Of a stretch of DNA of 64,000 nt, positions 34,939 to 49,900 are shown piece after piece; the stretch's first letter is position 1, and the number at the start of each line of letters is the position of its first letter. The notes under the pieces are model-generated. The model was given only the letters and a program-made list of their open reading frames with translations. It was not told the DNA's origin and did not search any database. This stretch comes from DATATB01 sp036268995 (lineage in GTDB: Bacteria > Planctomycetota > Planctomycetia > Pirellulales > PNKZ01). The stretch covers positions 1-64,000 of the forward strand of contig DATATB010000163.1 of the NCBI GenBank assembly GCA_036268995.1, written 5' to 3'. The position numbers and the translations under genes were made by a program.

Positions 34939-37900
34939 ATGGCACGGTATCGGTCTGCGCGCCTCCAAAGGCAAGATAGCAGGCGGCGGACGCTACTAAG
35001 TTGGGACGCCAGGCATCGGCGCCCGGTCGTCGAGTGGCTCGAACAGCGGCTGATGCTCGCCACGTGGATCGGCGGCGGCCCAGACAATAACTGGTCGGAC
35101 GGCGCCAACTGGGTCGGCGGCGTCGCGCCGACAGCCGACGATAGCATCGTCTTTCCGGCCACTGCGCTGAGCTATACGAGCGTCGACGATTTCGCCGCCG
35201 GCACGCGACTGCGATCGATCACGCTGGAAGGCAGCGGCTACTCGATCACCGGCAATGGCGTCGCGCTGTTGGAGGGCATTACCGCCGCCAACACCAGCGG
35301 CACCAACACGCTGAATTTCCCGCTGACGTTGGGCGCCTCCCAGACGTTTGTGTCCGGCAACTCGGGCGCAACGCTGGCGCTGGGCAGCCTGGCCACGATC
35401 GACACCGGCGACCTGTTGGTCCTGACGCTTGACGGTGCCGGCAACTTCAACCTGGCCGGCTCGATCAGCGACGAAGGAAGCCTGGTCAAGGACGGCTCGG
35501 GCACGGCCTTCATCAGCGCCGCCAACAGCTACGACGGCCAGACGACCGTCAACGCCGGCGCCGTGAATATTTCCAACGCGACGGCACTGGGCTCGACGGC
35601 CGCCGGCACCGTCGTCAGCGCCGGCGCCGCGCTGCAAGTGCAAAGCTCCAGCGGTATCACGGTCAACGAGCCCATCGCGATTGCCGGCCAGGGCATCGGC
35701 ACCGGCACCGGATCTGCCGGCGCGCAGACGTACGACAGCCAGGTGAACAACGCGCTTTACACGGGACTGGGCGCCCTGCGCAGCGTGTCGGGCAACAACG
35801 TCTGGACCGGCGGCATCCAGTTAATTTCGACCGCCACGTTCATCGGCGTCGATGCCGGTAGCACGCTGAATGTTTCCGCTTCCATCTCCTCGCAGACCCC
35901 GGGCGCGGAGATCGTTGGCCTGACAAAGGTCGGCGCCGGCGACCTGATCCTCAGCGGCGCGACCGATAACCTCATCACCGGCACGACGACGGCCGTGCAA
36001 GGCACGCTGGAATTGGACAAAACGGGCGGCGCCATGCCCTTCCATGGCGCTTTGACGATCGGCGATAACCTCCAAGGCTCGGAAGCCTCGGTCGTCGAGC
36101 TCGATGCGCCCAACCAACTCCCTTACGCCGACTTTTTGGGCACGACCGAGTTGATGCTCACGATGAACAGCTCGGGATACTTGAATCTCAACAATTACAA
36201 CGCCACCGTCGGCAACATGACCCTGGACCTGGGGCAGGACTACAGTGCCGCGATCGCCACGGGGACCGGGGTGCTGACGCTGCTGGGCAATATGACCGTC
36301 AATGCCAATGGCGGCACGAACCCGATTACGACACCGGCCATCACGATCAGCGGCAACCTCGATCTGGGCAACGCAAGCGATTACTTCTCCGGCGGCGGCC
36401 AGGAGGCCACGCACACGTTCTTGATCAACGCCGGCGCCATTCAAACGATGGATACGGCCGAGAACCCGGCGACAGGCACCGTCGAAGGGGCCGACCTGTG
36501 GATCTCGGCCAATGTCAGCGGCGCCGCGGATGAGTCGATCACCAAAACAGGCACCGGCACGCTACGGCTGACGGGCAACAACAGCTACCTGGGCTCGACG
36601 ATCGTCACCACCGGCTATGTGTCCATTGGCAGCGACACGGCCTTCGGCGCTGGGACCGTCTCCTTGGCCGGCGGCACGATTATCGGCTATGGCGCGAGCC
36701 CGATCACGATCAGCAATCCGATCTCACTGGACAGCACCACCACCTTCTACGGCACGACGCCGCTCATATTCAGCGGCCTGGCGACGCTCACGGGCAACCG
36801 CACGCTCGACGTGGTCGATCCCACGGAGACTGTAACCTTCTCCGACGGCATTACCGAGAGCGTGTTTGGCAATGGCATAGGCCTCTCGCTGGCAAAGTCG
36901 GGCGAAGGGACCCTGGCTTTGACCGGCACCAACACCTATAGCGGCAGCACGGTGATCAATGCCGACGGCGGCACGATCGACCTGAGTGGCAATGGCACGC
37001 TGTTGAATTCCACGTCCATCACGGTCGGCGAAGACGGCAACCTCGTGCTGGACAACAGTACGACGAACCTGAGCAGTAGTACCGCCGGCACGACCGTCGT
37101 GCAGGGCCGCATCAATGAGTATGCCGCTATTATGCTCTCGGGCGGCGAACTGCTGTTCATCGGCAACAACGGCGGAGCGTCGACCCAAACGCTCGGTGTC
37201 GTCAGCCTCACCGCCGGGGATACTTCGACCATCGCCAGCCAACTCGGCACCGGCGCCGGTTCGTCTGCCAGCTTGCTGATCTCCGCAATGACGGTCACCG
37301 CCGGCGCCAGTGTCACGTTCCTCGGCGCTGGAGCAGCCCTGTCGAACGCCGCCCTACCGGCCGCGGGGCTCAATCAGATCATTCTCACGTCCGTGCCGAC
37401 CGGCACCGGCGCCCTGATCAACGGCGTCCTGCCGTTTGCCAGAGTGGAAGACACGACGAGCGGCTCGGCCGACCCGTTGGACCTGGCCACGTATGTGCCG
37501 GTCGAGCAGGGCGTGGCGATCGTGGGCTTGAACAATGTCACGTCGACGCCGGGCGCCATGTACATCGATGGATTTTCGCCCAGCATCAACGGGGTGGCGA
37601 CGCCGACTAACATTTCGAGCAACGTCTATATCGCGCCGGGCACGACGGTCAATCTCAATAATCTCGCCAGCCTGTATCCCACCGGCATCGTGAACGTCAA
37701 TTCACTGGTGATCGGCGCCGGTGCGACGATCGCCGGTAATGTGGAGCTGAACGTCAACTCCGGCCGGATCATCTTCCTGGATGGTGCCAGCCCCAGCGCG
37801 ATTTCGGTATCGCTGTTGAACCTGGGCGCCACCGCCTCTGCCCCTGGCTACGTCACCACCGGCCCGACCACAGGGGCCAAAATTGTGGCCACGATCAGCA

Positions 37901-40900
37901 GCCAGATCGCCGGCGCCAGCACGATTCTCGTCAAGGAAGGCGGCGGCGAACTCAAGCTCACCAACACGAACCTGTATGCCGGCACAACGGACATCACGCA
38001 GGGCATTTTGGACGTCAGCAGCAGCGGAGCTCTGGGCGGCACGACGGCGGCCGTCGTCGTGCGGGCCGGGGCGACGCTGGCCCTAGATCCTGGCGCCGGC
38101 AATACAATCAGCATCGCCAACAAGGCACTCACGCTCGACGGCTTGGGCTTTGGCGACACGGGCAACAGTATTACCGGCGGCACGCTGGAGTTATTGTCCG
38201 GCGCGGCCTCGTGGGCAGGCAACGTGTCCTTGGGCGGCGGCATCGTCGATCAAGCAGCGGTCACCGGATTCGCCGCGGTAGAAAACGCCGCCTTCATCAC
38301 AACAGCGGCCGGCACCACGCTCACGCTCAGCGGTGCGATCAGTGGCACGGGCGTTGCCCTCGAGAAGATGGGCACCGGCACGCTCATCTTCGGCGGCGTG
38401 CTGGCCAACAGCTATAGCGGGGCCACGTTCGACAATGCCGGTACGCTGCAACTCGCCAAGAATACCGAATCCGGCAGCGACAGCGGTGGCATCACGGCCA
38501 TCAATTCCACGTTGTACGTCGGCGACGACGTCGGCGGCGCGGGCGCGGGTGTGGTCCAACTGCTGGCCAATAACCAGATCATCGATAGCACCACCATCGT
38601 GATCAACAGCTCGGGCCTGATGGATCTGAATGGCTACTCGGACGTAATCAACACGCTGCAACTGGTCGAAGGACCGGTCTCTAGCGCGCAGGTGACCACC
38701 GGCGCCGGCACGCTGACGCTCGACGGTGGCAACCTCACGTCAGCCGCTAATGCCAACGTCGTGACGTTGCAAGTCCTGGGCGCCGGCAACTCGACCGGCG
38801 CGACCATTTCGGGCAATTTGGCGCTGGATCCCTACAACTACGCCTCGACGAATCCCACTCGCGAGTTCCTCGTAAGTCACGGCGCTGCCGCCGTGGATTT
38901 GAACATCAGCGCCGCGATCTCTAACGGCACCGGCCTGGTCAACACGACGGTGATTAAGGCCGGCTTGGGCACGCTCAAATTTAGCGGCGGCACGTCCAAC
39001 ACGTACAACGGCACTACGGAAGTCAACGAAGGCACGCTGCTGCTGGCCAAGACCGGCGGGGCGCTGGCCATGAGCGGCGCGCTGACCGTCGGCGACGGAT
39101 CGTTGGCGTCCGGCGGCGTGGATTCCGACGTGGTCCGCCTGCTAGGCGACAACCAGCTTCCCACCGCCTCGGCGGCAGTGACCGTCGAAAGTACCGGCCT
39201 GCTCGATCTCAATGGCCATACACTGACGATCGGCGCCGAGCCGGGCAGCACGGCGCTGACCATCGACTCCGGCGACGTCTTCCTGAACAACGTCGACGGC
39301 AACACCGCGACGCTGATCCTCAACGGCGAAGTCAGTGTGCTCGATGTCAATGCGCCGGCCCTGATTCGCGGCCCGGGCAACTTGGACCTGGGCAGCGCGC
39401 CGCGCACGTTTACCGTGAGCCACGTGAACTTCATTTACAACGACGACCTGCTGATTTCGGCGAATATCGTCAGCAACGTGGGCGGAGCCTCGGCCGATTT
39501 AACCAAGAACGGCGCCGGCTATCTCGAACTGACCGGCGACAATACGTATGCCGGCCGAACGTACGTCACGTTCGGCGGCCTCACGATCGGCAGCAGCAAC
39601 GCCCTGGGCACGGGCGACGTGTATTTAGGCGCCAGCCTTTCGGGAGCCGTGACGGTCGTGGCTGACGATGGTCCGCAGACGGTGAGCAACCCGGTCTTCA
39701 TGAGCAACGAAGTCAACTTCGGCCTCCTCGGCAACATCGGCGCCGCCGATTCGCTCGCCTTCAGCGGCGCCGCCAACATCACGCCGGCCACGACCAACGC
39801 CGGCACCACGAACACCACCTTCATCAATGTCGCCAACGCCTCGATCGTCACCTTCTCCGGAGGCATTGGCGATTTCTCGGGAATTGAGGCGCTCAATAAG
39901 TTCGGAACTGGTTTCCTCGTGCTCACCGGAGTCAACACCTACAGCGGCACGACCACGGTCGGCGGCGGTTCGCTGGTACTCAGCGGCGGCGGCATGCTCG
40001 TCAATTCGACCAGCCTGATCGTCAACTCCGGCGGCACGCTCGAATTGGACAACGGCCAGGGCATCGACGGCAGCGCTGGCCAGAACTGGCCGGATCGGAT
40101 CAATGACACGACCACGATGCTGCTGGCCGGCGGCACGTTCGACTACGTGGGAGCGCCGGGCGCCGCCTCGAGCGAGACGCTGAGCACGATCACCGTCAAC
40201 ACGAACTCGTTTGCCACGCCCACGCAGGCCGAATCGACGATCGAGCTGCAAGTCGATCCCTCGGTGCCCGGCTCCAGCGTGTCGGTCACGGCCGACGCCC
40301 TGGTGCGCGGCGCCGCGAGCACCCTGGCCAGCACCAGCCCGGCCGGCGCAGCGCAAGGGGCCACGCTGAACGTCGTCGGCGCGGGTGCGGCAGTTGGTAG
40401 TTCGAACAACCAGCTGCTGTTCAACACGACCCCGGTGCTCACCGGCAATATGCTGCCTTGGATCACGTTGACCACACGCGGTCCATCGGCCTCGACCACG
40501 GTGACAACAGTCGATTCCGCTACGACCGCAATGCTCGGTGCGCAGTCGAGTATCCAATCGCCCACCGAAATCACCCTCACCAGCGGCACGACACTCACCG
40601 CGGCCTATGCCGGCACGAACTTGATCCTGTCGGGACCGGGCACCTATGCGTTGGCCAGCAGTCTCTCGGTCGACTCGCTGGAGTTGACCGGCGGGGCCAC
40701 CCTGGATACGCATGGTTTCACGCTCACCGATTTCAGCGGCCAGGTGATTACGGGCGGCACCGGAAACTTGATCGAAGACAGCACGTCGACGACGGGCACA
40801 TTGGCGCTGGGAACGGCCGAAGGCTTCATCTATACCGGCTCGCCGCTGCTCGAAGTGCCCACCGCCAGCCCCAACCTCACGATCAGTGCCGCCATCACCG

Positions 40901-43900
40901 GCTCTAACTCGATCCATAAGGAGCGCGCCGGCACGCTCGTACTCTCGGGCAGTAATTCCGGCTTTAGCGGAGCAATCGACGTCGATCAAGGTGTTCTGAG
41001 CGCCCAGAACAACTCGGCCTTGGGCGGTGCGCTTTCCAGTGAAGTCCAAACCCTCACGCTGCTCAACGCCACGAGCGGCACGTTTACGCTGAGCTTTAAC
41101 GGCTGGACGACATCGACCTTGGCCTACAATGCCACCGCCAGCCAGATCCAAACCGCGCTCAACAATTTGATCAGTGTGGGCACGGCTGGTGGCAGCATCG
41201 CGGTTACGCTCAGCGGCTCTTCGTCGGCCGGCAACGTTTACACGCTGGCGTTCGGCGGAGCCTTCGCCGGCTCGTCGCAACCGCTGATCACCGCTGCGTC
41301 GTCACTGGCAGGCGGCATCGCAGCATTTGCTCCGTCGGCCGCTGTCGGCCGGCTCGCTGCCGGCGGCATCGGGGTGCTGGTCGCCAACAACGCCGCCTTG
41401 CAACTGGCCGGCGGCATCACCATCGGACGCCCGGTTGCCGCGATCGGCTCGGGCATCGCCGGCACCGGTGCCATCCTCAACGTGTCGGGCAGCAATCTGC
41501 TGGAGAGCACCGTCGACCTGCGCAGCACCAGCACCACTAGCGCGATCACCGATTTCATCGGCGTAGTCAGCGGCAGTCAACTTGAGATTGACGGCCCGGT
41601 CGTCACCTCGGCCAATAGCGGTCTGGCCGGCAGTGGCACGGCCGTCGTCGCCAACAATCTGACCAAGGTCGGCATGGGCACGTTGGTGCTGGGCGGCTCA
41701 CTGGGCAACACCATCAGCGGCACCACCACGGTGTCCGAAGGGACGCTGCTGCTCGAAAAGTCCGCGGGCGTGCCGGCTCTCAGCGGCGCGCTGGTCATTG
41801 GCGACAACGCCGGACTGGGGACCGACACCGTAAAGTTTGCCAGCCCCGAGCAACTCGCGCAAACGGCGGCTGTGACGGTCAATGCCACCGGCGCGCTCGA
41901 TTTGCTCTCCACCATGACCAGCCCGGCGGCAAATGCCACGCAAGTGGTCAGCGTCACGGGCACGGCGGGCACGTTTACGCTGACTTTCAATGGTCATACT
42001 ACCTCTGCCTTGGCGTTTGACGCCACGCCGGCCCAGGTGCAGACGGCGCTCAACGCGTTATCGAGCATCAGTGGCAGCGGCAGCGGGCTGGTTAGCGGAA
42101 TGGCGGGCGAATATTCGGTTGTGTTCGAGCAGGGACTGAGCACAACGACCAACGTGCTGACCGCCACCGGCAGCGGCGGAGCAACCGCAACGGTAGCGGT
42201 AGAGTTGGCCGGCAGCTCGGGCCTGGCGGGAACCACATCCGACACGCAGTTGGTAGACGTTGGCCCCACGACCGGCACGTTTATCTTGACGTTTGGCAAC
42301 GAGACCACGACTGCCCTGAGCTACAACGCCACGCCCGCCACGGTGCAGGCCGCGCTGCAAGCCTTGTCGCTCATCGGTGCCGGCAACGTAATTGTCAGCG
42401 GCGCGCCGGGCGAATACGCCATCACGTTTGTCAATTATGCGGCGGGCGTCGTCCCGCAACTGACAACCACCAGCATCAACGTCACGGCCGCGACTGAGGT
42501 GGTCAACGGCCAGACGGACTCCGAGACGGTCGGCTCGCTGACGCTTGTCGATGGCCCCGCGTCCAGCGCTCAAATTGCCCTGAGCACTGGCACGGTGTTG
42601 CAGTTGAACGGCAGCGTCACGGTCAACTCGCTGAATACGGGCGATACGGTCGACTCGCCCAGCGCCGTCATCGGCGGATTCGGCAACACCGCGCCCGGAG
42701 TGCTTGCGCTCAACACGGAATTGGCCACATCTACCGCCACGCGATTCTTTACGGTCGGCGACAGCCCCGTGCTCGACGACCTGATCATCAACGTTCCGCT
42801 CACCAACGGGTCGTCCGGGCAAACCGGAGGTTTGGTCGAAACCGGTGCCGGCCGCCTGGTGCTCGATCCGACCGGGACAAGTTCGTACAGCGGCGGCGCG
42901 ACCGTCAACTCCGGCGAATTGAATGTCTCGAACACCACCGTCACGGCGCTGAATTACAATCAACAGCTCGTGACGGTCACCGCTTCCGGCGGAGTGTTCA
43001 CGCTGAGCTTTGCCGGCGAAGCCAGCGCGTTGCTGGCCGCCGGCAGCACTTCGGCCGGACAGGTGCAAAATGCGCTAAACGCGCTGGCCTCGATCGCAGC
43101 CGTGGGCGGCGTGAGCGTGACGACCAGCGGCACCAACGGTTATCTCGTCAGCTTCAATTCCGCCACCACGCAACAGCCGCTGATCGTCGCGAATCTGGCC
43201 AGCACGCTGGTGCAGGCGGCGACGAGCCAGCAGACCGTCAGCGTCAGCGGCGCGTCCGGCACGTTTACCCTTTCGCTGGCCGGGCAGACGACCACGCCGC
43301 TGGAGTACAACGCAACCGTCGCGCAAGTCCAGGCCGCGTTGCAAGCCTTGCCAGGCATCGGCGCGAATGTCGTAGTGACCGGCACCGTGGGTTCTTACAC
43401 GCTCTCGTTCATCGGCGGCCTCGTCGTCAACTCGACGACGCAGGTCACAGCCATTGGCAGCGGAGGCGCGACTGCAACTGCAAACGCCCCCACCACCAAC
43501 ACTACCCAAGTGATCAGCGTCGACGACACCGGGGCAACGTTCACGTTGTCGTTCAATGGTCAGACCACCGTGGCCTTGCCCGACGGGGCAACGGCGGCCC
43601 AAGTGGCCGCGGCGCTCGATGCGTTGGGCAGCATCGCCGGCTCCAGCGTGCTGGTCACCGCCAACGGCACGAACACGGCATATGCCGTCACCTTCGCCGG
43701 GGCGCTCGGGAGCGCGCAGCAGACTCCGATTGTGGCCACTTTGTCGGACGCAACCGTGCAATCGACCACGACCACGGGCGGTTTCGCTGCCAGCCAACTC
43801 ATCACGATTAACGCCACCGGCGGCACTTATCTGCTCAACTACGGCAGCTTCGGCTTCACGCTCTCGTCCAGCATCGCCTACAACGCGACCGCCTCGCAAT

Positions 43901-46900
43901 TGCAGTCAATCTTGAACCAACTTTTCGCCTTCGACACGGTGTCGACAAATGTCACAGTCACCGGCGGCGCAGGAGTGTATACCGTCAATTTCCAATTCGT
44001 GCCCATGGGACTGCTTGGCATCAATCCGGCCGGACTTGTTTATGCCAGCAACAGCACCGCGCTGGGTGCGTCGACTTCCTCGACCGCGGTGGCTTCCGGC
44101 GCGACATTGCAGTTGCAAGGAGCCGCGATTTCCGGTCAATGGCTGTTGCTGTACGGCACAGGTATCGGCGGCACAGGAGCCTTGCGCGCGTACGGCGATT
44201 CAATGTCCTTATGGTCCGGTGTGGTTTCGCTGGATAATTCGACGATCGGCACCGATGCCGGCAGTCAGTTGACGCTTTCGGGCGTTATCAGTGGATCGGG
44301 ATTCGGCATCACCAAGATCCTGCCCGGCACGCTTCTCCTGGGCGGCGGATCCGGCGACACGGCGGCCAACACCTATACCGGCACCACGACCGTCAACGAA
44401 GGCACGCTCTTCCTGAACAAAGCCGGCGGCACCGATGCCCTGGCCAGCGGCGGATCGCTCGTGATTGGCAACGACGCCGGCGGCAGCGGTTCGGACCAGG
44501 TGATCCTGCTCGGCAACAACGAAATCGATCCCGCCGACAGCGTGACGGTCGACACCACCGGCTTGTTTTCGCTGAATAACAACAGCCAGCAGCTCAATGC
44601 GCAAACCGCGCTGACCCTCGAGGCTGGGATCAGCGCCAGTTCCGAAGTTTCGCTCGGCCCCGACGGCACGTTGACGCTAGGCAATAGCACGACCGGCGCC
44701 GGAAGCATCATCGTCAACGCGGAGCTAACTGCCACTGGGGCCCAGGCCACCTTCTCGATCGGCTCTCCTGCTGCCACGATCAGCGGCGGCTCGCTGGTGA
44801 TGGGCGGCAGCGGCACGACGGGCAGTCGCAGCATTACTGTCAATGCCAACGCGGTGCATGCGATCGACGACTTGGTGATCTCCAGCCCGATCACGTTCCC
44901 CTTCCTGAATGCCGCGACCGTGATTACGAAGCTCGGCAGTGGCACGCTGGAATTAACCGGCAACAACGCGAACCTCGCCGGTGCGATCACCGTCTCGGCC
45001 GGCACGTTGGCCGTCGGCGCGGGCGGCAACTTTGGCAGCGGCGGTACGAACAACGTGCTCAATCTGGCCGGCGGCACGATCCGGTCCGACATACCAGGCG
45101 TCAACACGACGATCGCCAGCAACATCAACCTGACGGCCAGTTCGACCGTCGGCGGCTTTAATCCGATTATCTTCGGCGGCGTGCTCACCAATTCCGGCGG
45201 AAGTTTTACTCTCACCAACCTCGACAGCGGCGGCCTGGCGTTGGGCGCTTCGGGATCGAGCCAGGCGATCGGCTATTCGGCCACGGCGCAGACGTTGACC
45301 CTGAATGCCAACTTCGACGCGCCGATCAATCTGGTCGGCACGGTCACCAACCTGGGTAGCGGGGCCACTAACGACGTGCTCAGCAAGGCGGGCACCGGCG
45401 TGCTGACGATCTCATCGGCAAGCAACGCTTATTATACGTCCATCGTTACGGCCGGCGTGTTGGTCATGGCCAACGCCGACGCGTTCGGCCAGTCGGGTAC
45501 GCTGCCCACCACCTCGGTCACGATCAGCAGCAATGCCGAAGTGGATCTGGAGGTGCCGTCGGGCACGACGATTCCGGCTTATAACTGGTCGATCACGGGC
45601 GTGGGGTTCAACGGCGTGCCCGTCGGTGCGCTGCGATTGCGCGATAATAATCCGAACGCCGCAGATAGCTTGACGCTTACCGGCGCGATCGTGCTGGGCG
45701 CGGGCGCCACCATCGGCGTCGATGCCGGCCCGCTGAATCCCGCTAATCCGGTCGCCGACGACGACAACCTGGTCTTGGCAGGAGCCATCCCAACGCAAAT
45801 CATCAGCGGCGCCGGCGGCATTAGCAAAGTCGGCTACGGCATGCTGACGATCGGCGGCCCGGCCAGCTCGCCCAACACCTTCAACGGCGCCTCCAGCGTG
45901 AATCAGGGCGAGATCCTCATGAGCAGTCCGTCGGGCTTTGCCCTGGGCGGATGGACCGCGAGCAGCCCGCCGCCCGCGGCCACGATCACCGTGGGCGACG
46001 GCGGCGGCCTGCCGGGCGCGGACATCCTGCGCTACAGCACCAGCGCCGCCTACAACGACCAGTTAGGCGGCAGCGACGGGACGAGTACGTATACGCCGAA
46101 CCTCGTCGTCGGCACCTCTGGCTTGCTGGACATGACCAACGGCAGCGGAACCAGCATCGGCTTGAACGACACGGTCGGCAACGTCACCCTCGAGACAGGC
46201 GAGACCGAAAGCGCGGAGCTGGACCTGGGCGGCGGTAGCGGCAGCCTGAACTTTGGGAACCTGACCGTCAGCGCCTTCGGCGCCACCGACGGCAATGCCC
46301 TGCCGGCTTATATCGAGGGCTCCGGAGCGAGTCCCAGCACGCTGGCTGCGTGGAATGTCACCAGCATCTGGACCATCAACGATTCGTTGATCCCGTCCGC
46401 GAATGTCGACCTGCTGGTCACGGCCTCGCTGGGCGGCGACGCCACCATCACCCAATCGCTGGGCGCCGCCACGCCGGGAACCGGAGGCACCGTCTGGCTC
46501 GGTAGTGCGGCCGACGCCAATTTCTCCGGATCCTACACCGTCAATGCCGGCCTCCTCGACCTGGTGGGGGCCACCGTCGTGAACGCGGTCGTTACGGTGA
46601 ACACCGGCGGCACGGTCGTGGCCGACAACAACAATACGCCCTACACGGGCATCAGCCCCAGCCTGGTCGGCAGCGCCGAAGAGCTGCAAGCGCTGACTTC
46701 GGCCAACAACGACTACGTCCCTTCGCGTCTCGGTTCCAGCAGCTCTCTGAATATTTCCGGCGGCACGTTCATTTACGAAGGCGCGTCGACCAGCACCACG
46801 AATACCGGCAGTGGTTCGGATACCGTGCCCAGTGTCAATTTGGCCGCCAATACGCAAAGCGTCTTCGATGAAGTTTACAATGGCGAGCCGCTGCTGTTAA

Positions 46901-49900
46901 CGATCGGCATCCTGACGCAGTCGAACTCCGGCGCTTCGGTCACCTTCGTCACCGGAGCATCAGCGGATGCCGGCGTGACGCCCGTCGATATCGCCGCCAC
47001 GGGGAATAACCAACTGATTGTTGAGGACGACAACCTGCTGACGGCCGTCATGCCGTTCGCCACGATCGTCAACCTTGCCGGACAGGTGAGCGTCGTCGAG
47101 ATCGGTGGCAGCGATCTCACGAACCTGATCGCCGTGCCGGCGACGGACTCCAGCTATTACCTGGCAAACACGCCAGGCAGCCTCGCCAGCGCGCCGGCCG
47201 GCGCCAACGTCGTGGTGACCGTCAGCCAGACGCTGACGAGCCCAGCCGCGCCCAACCTTAATTCGATCACCCTCCTGGGCAGCGGCATCACGATCGGCGG
47301 CAGCGGATCGATCTCGACAACCGAGCTGATTAATGACGGCACCGGCAACACGATCAGCGTCGCTTCGTTGAGTTACGGCGGCAATCTCGGCCAGATCTTC
47401 AATGCTGGTACGCTGGCCCTCGACACCGTGATCACCGGCAGCGCTGGAATTGTCGTGGCCAGCGTGAGCGACACCAGTATTTCCGGCACGCCGGAAGTGA
47501 CCTTCGGCACCCCGACGGTCAGCGGCACTTCCTTCTCGGGCACCACGGTGATCACTGGCGGCGTGGTCGACGTGCAGAATGCCGGCGCGTTTGGCACGCA
47601 GTCAAGCAGCACGACGATTGCCCTGGGGGCGCAATTGCAGCTTGATCCGGGCTCGGGCAATACGCTGGCCGTCACGGGGACGGAAACGCTGTCGATCAAT
47701 CTCAACGCTGGGACGCTGTATAGCCCGTTGGCGCCCGTGATCCAGAACAGCGGCACAACAGCCTGGGCCGGCAACGTCACCTGGGGCGGTACGCCGCTGG
47801 TGGACGTGGTTACCGGCGCTTTGTTCAATATCGGCGGCACCGTCAGCGGTGGCATGACGCTGATCGGAGGCGGCACGCTGGAATACGGCGGCACGGGCGC
47901 GATAAATAATAGCACCGGCACGACCACCGTAGACGCCGGTACGCTGCTGCTGGACAAGGCCACGGTCAACGCCATCAACAGCACGCTGGTCATCGGCAAC
48001 AACGTGCCCGGCACGACCGCCTTGGTGCAATACGTGCCGGGCGCCGGTCCCGACCAGATTGCCAATGCGGCGGCCGTGACCATCAACATCAACGGCACGC
48101 TCGATCTCAACGGCATCAACGACACGATCAACAGCCTGACGATGGACGGCGGCAGCGTGATTTCGAGCGTTGCTGGCGGCACGCTCGAGATCAATCCCGC
48201 CGGCGGCGCCGCTTTAATTACGTACAACGCCGGCACCCAGGATACAATCAGCGCGAACCTCGATCTGGGCGGATTGCTGCGGACGATCGCCGTCGCCGAC
48301 GGCGTCGAGAACGACGACCTCGAAATCACGGGCGTGGTCAGCGACGGCGGCATCAACAAGATTGGCGCCGGCGGCTTGCTGCTGAGCAATTCGGGCAACA
48401 CCTACGCTGGCGTCAACCAGCAGAACACGCTCACGATTCCGGCGACCATCACCGCGGCCTCGATCGAACTGACGGTCGATGGTAATCCGACCAATCCCAT
48501 CAGCTATACCGGCCACGGTATGACGGCCGCGCAGCTGCAGGCCGCCATCAACTCGGCCGGATTCGGTGGCCCGTTTTCCAGCTTCTTCAACGCGAATGAC
48601 ATCGTGGTCAGCGGCCCTACCACGGCTGGCGCATTTACGCTGAACTTTGCCGGCGATTTCGCCGATGAGCCGGTCACGGTGACCGAGGCCACGCTCAGCA
48701 GCACGGGCACCGGGACGATTTCCCTGGCAGCGGCCACGTCCGGCACCAGCGGCGGCACGATCGTCAACGGCGGCATCCTCGACGTCGGCAACAACACGGC
48801 CTTGGGCACCAGCGTGCTGACCCTGACATCAGGATCGCTGTGGGCCGACAGCACGGGCAGCAGTTCCATCACGCTCGCCAACCCGTTCGTCATCAATGGC
48901 GCCAGTCTGACGTTCGGTGGCCGCCGCGATTTCGGCGGCACCAACGACTTGACGCTCACGACCGCCGCGTCCGACACGCTGCAAGTGGCCACGACGACCA
49001 TCACGGTCGACGATCCGGAAACCGTCGTCACGCTGGCCGGCAACATCAGCGAAAGCACCCTGAACCGCGGCATCACCAAGGCCAGCAACGGCACGCTGAT
49101 CCTGTCGGGCAATAACTCTTACACCGGATCAACCGCAGTCAATGCCGGTGTCCTGCAAGTGGCCAGCAACACCGCGCTGGGCGCCGTCGGCCAAAGCGCG
49201 ATCCAATCCATTTCTATCACTGGGACGTCAGCGTCATTCACTTTGAACTTCAATGGCTACGGTACCTCGGTGGTCTACAACGAAAGTGCGGCACAGCTCG
49301 CAAATGCCCTCAATGCTGCGACATTTGCGAGCATTGGCGGCAGCGGCGGCAGCGTCACGGTGAGTAAAGTGGCCACCAGCGCCACAACCGAGGTCTTCTA
49401 CATCACCTTCGGCGGCTCGCTAGCCAATGCCGCCCTACCCGCGATGACCGTCTCCGGCCTCACTGGTTCTGGAGCGGCGGCTACCGTCGCCACTTTGTTG
49501 CCGGGTGAGCAGGGCACGGCCGTGGCCAGCGGCGCGGAGCTGGATCTGGTCGGCAACCTCACGATCGGCGACGAGCCACTCACCATCTCGGGCGAGGGTT
49601 TCGGCGGCAACATCACTGGCGTAGGAGCCGGCGCCGGCGCGCTGCGCAACGTCAGCGGCACGAGCACTTGGGGTAACGGCACCACGACCTTCACGCTCGG
49701 CCCGACGACGGCCAACCTTTTCACCACGCTCGGCACCGACTCCGGGCAGTTGACGCTCGACGGTTCGGTTATGCAAGCCGTGACGGGCGACGGCCTGAAC
49801 AAGGTCGGCGCGGGCACGTTGGTCTACGCTGGTCCCTCGGCCAACGGCTACACCGGTCAAACGACGATCAACGACGGCACGCTGACGCTGGCCAAGACAG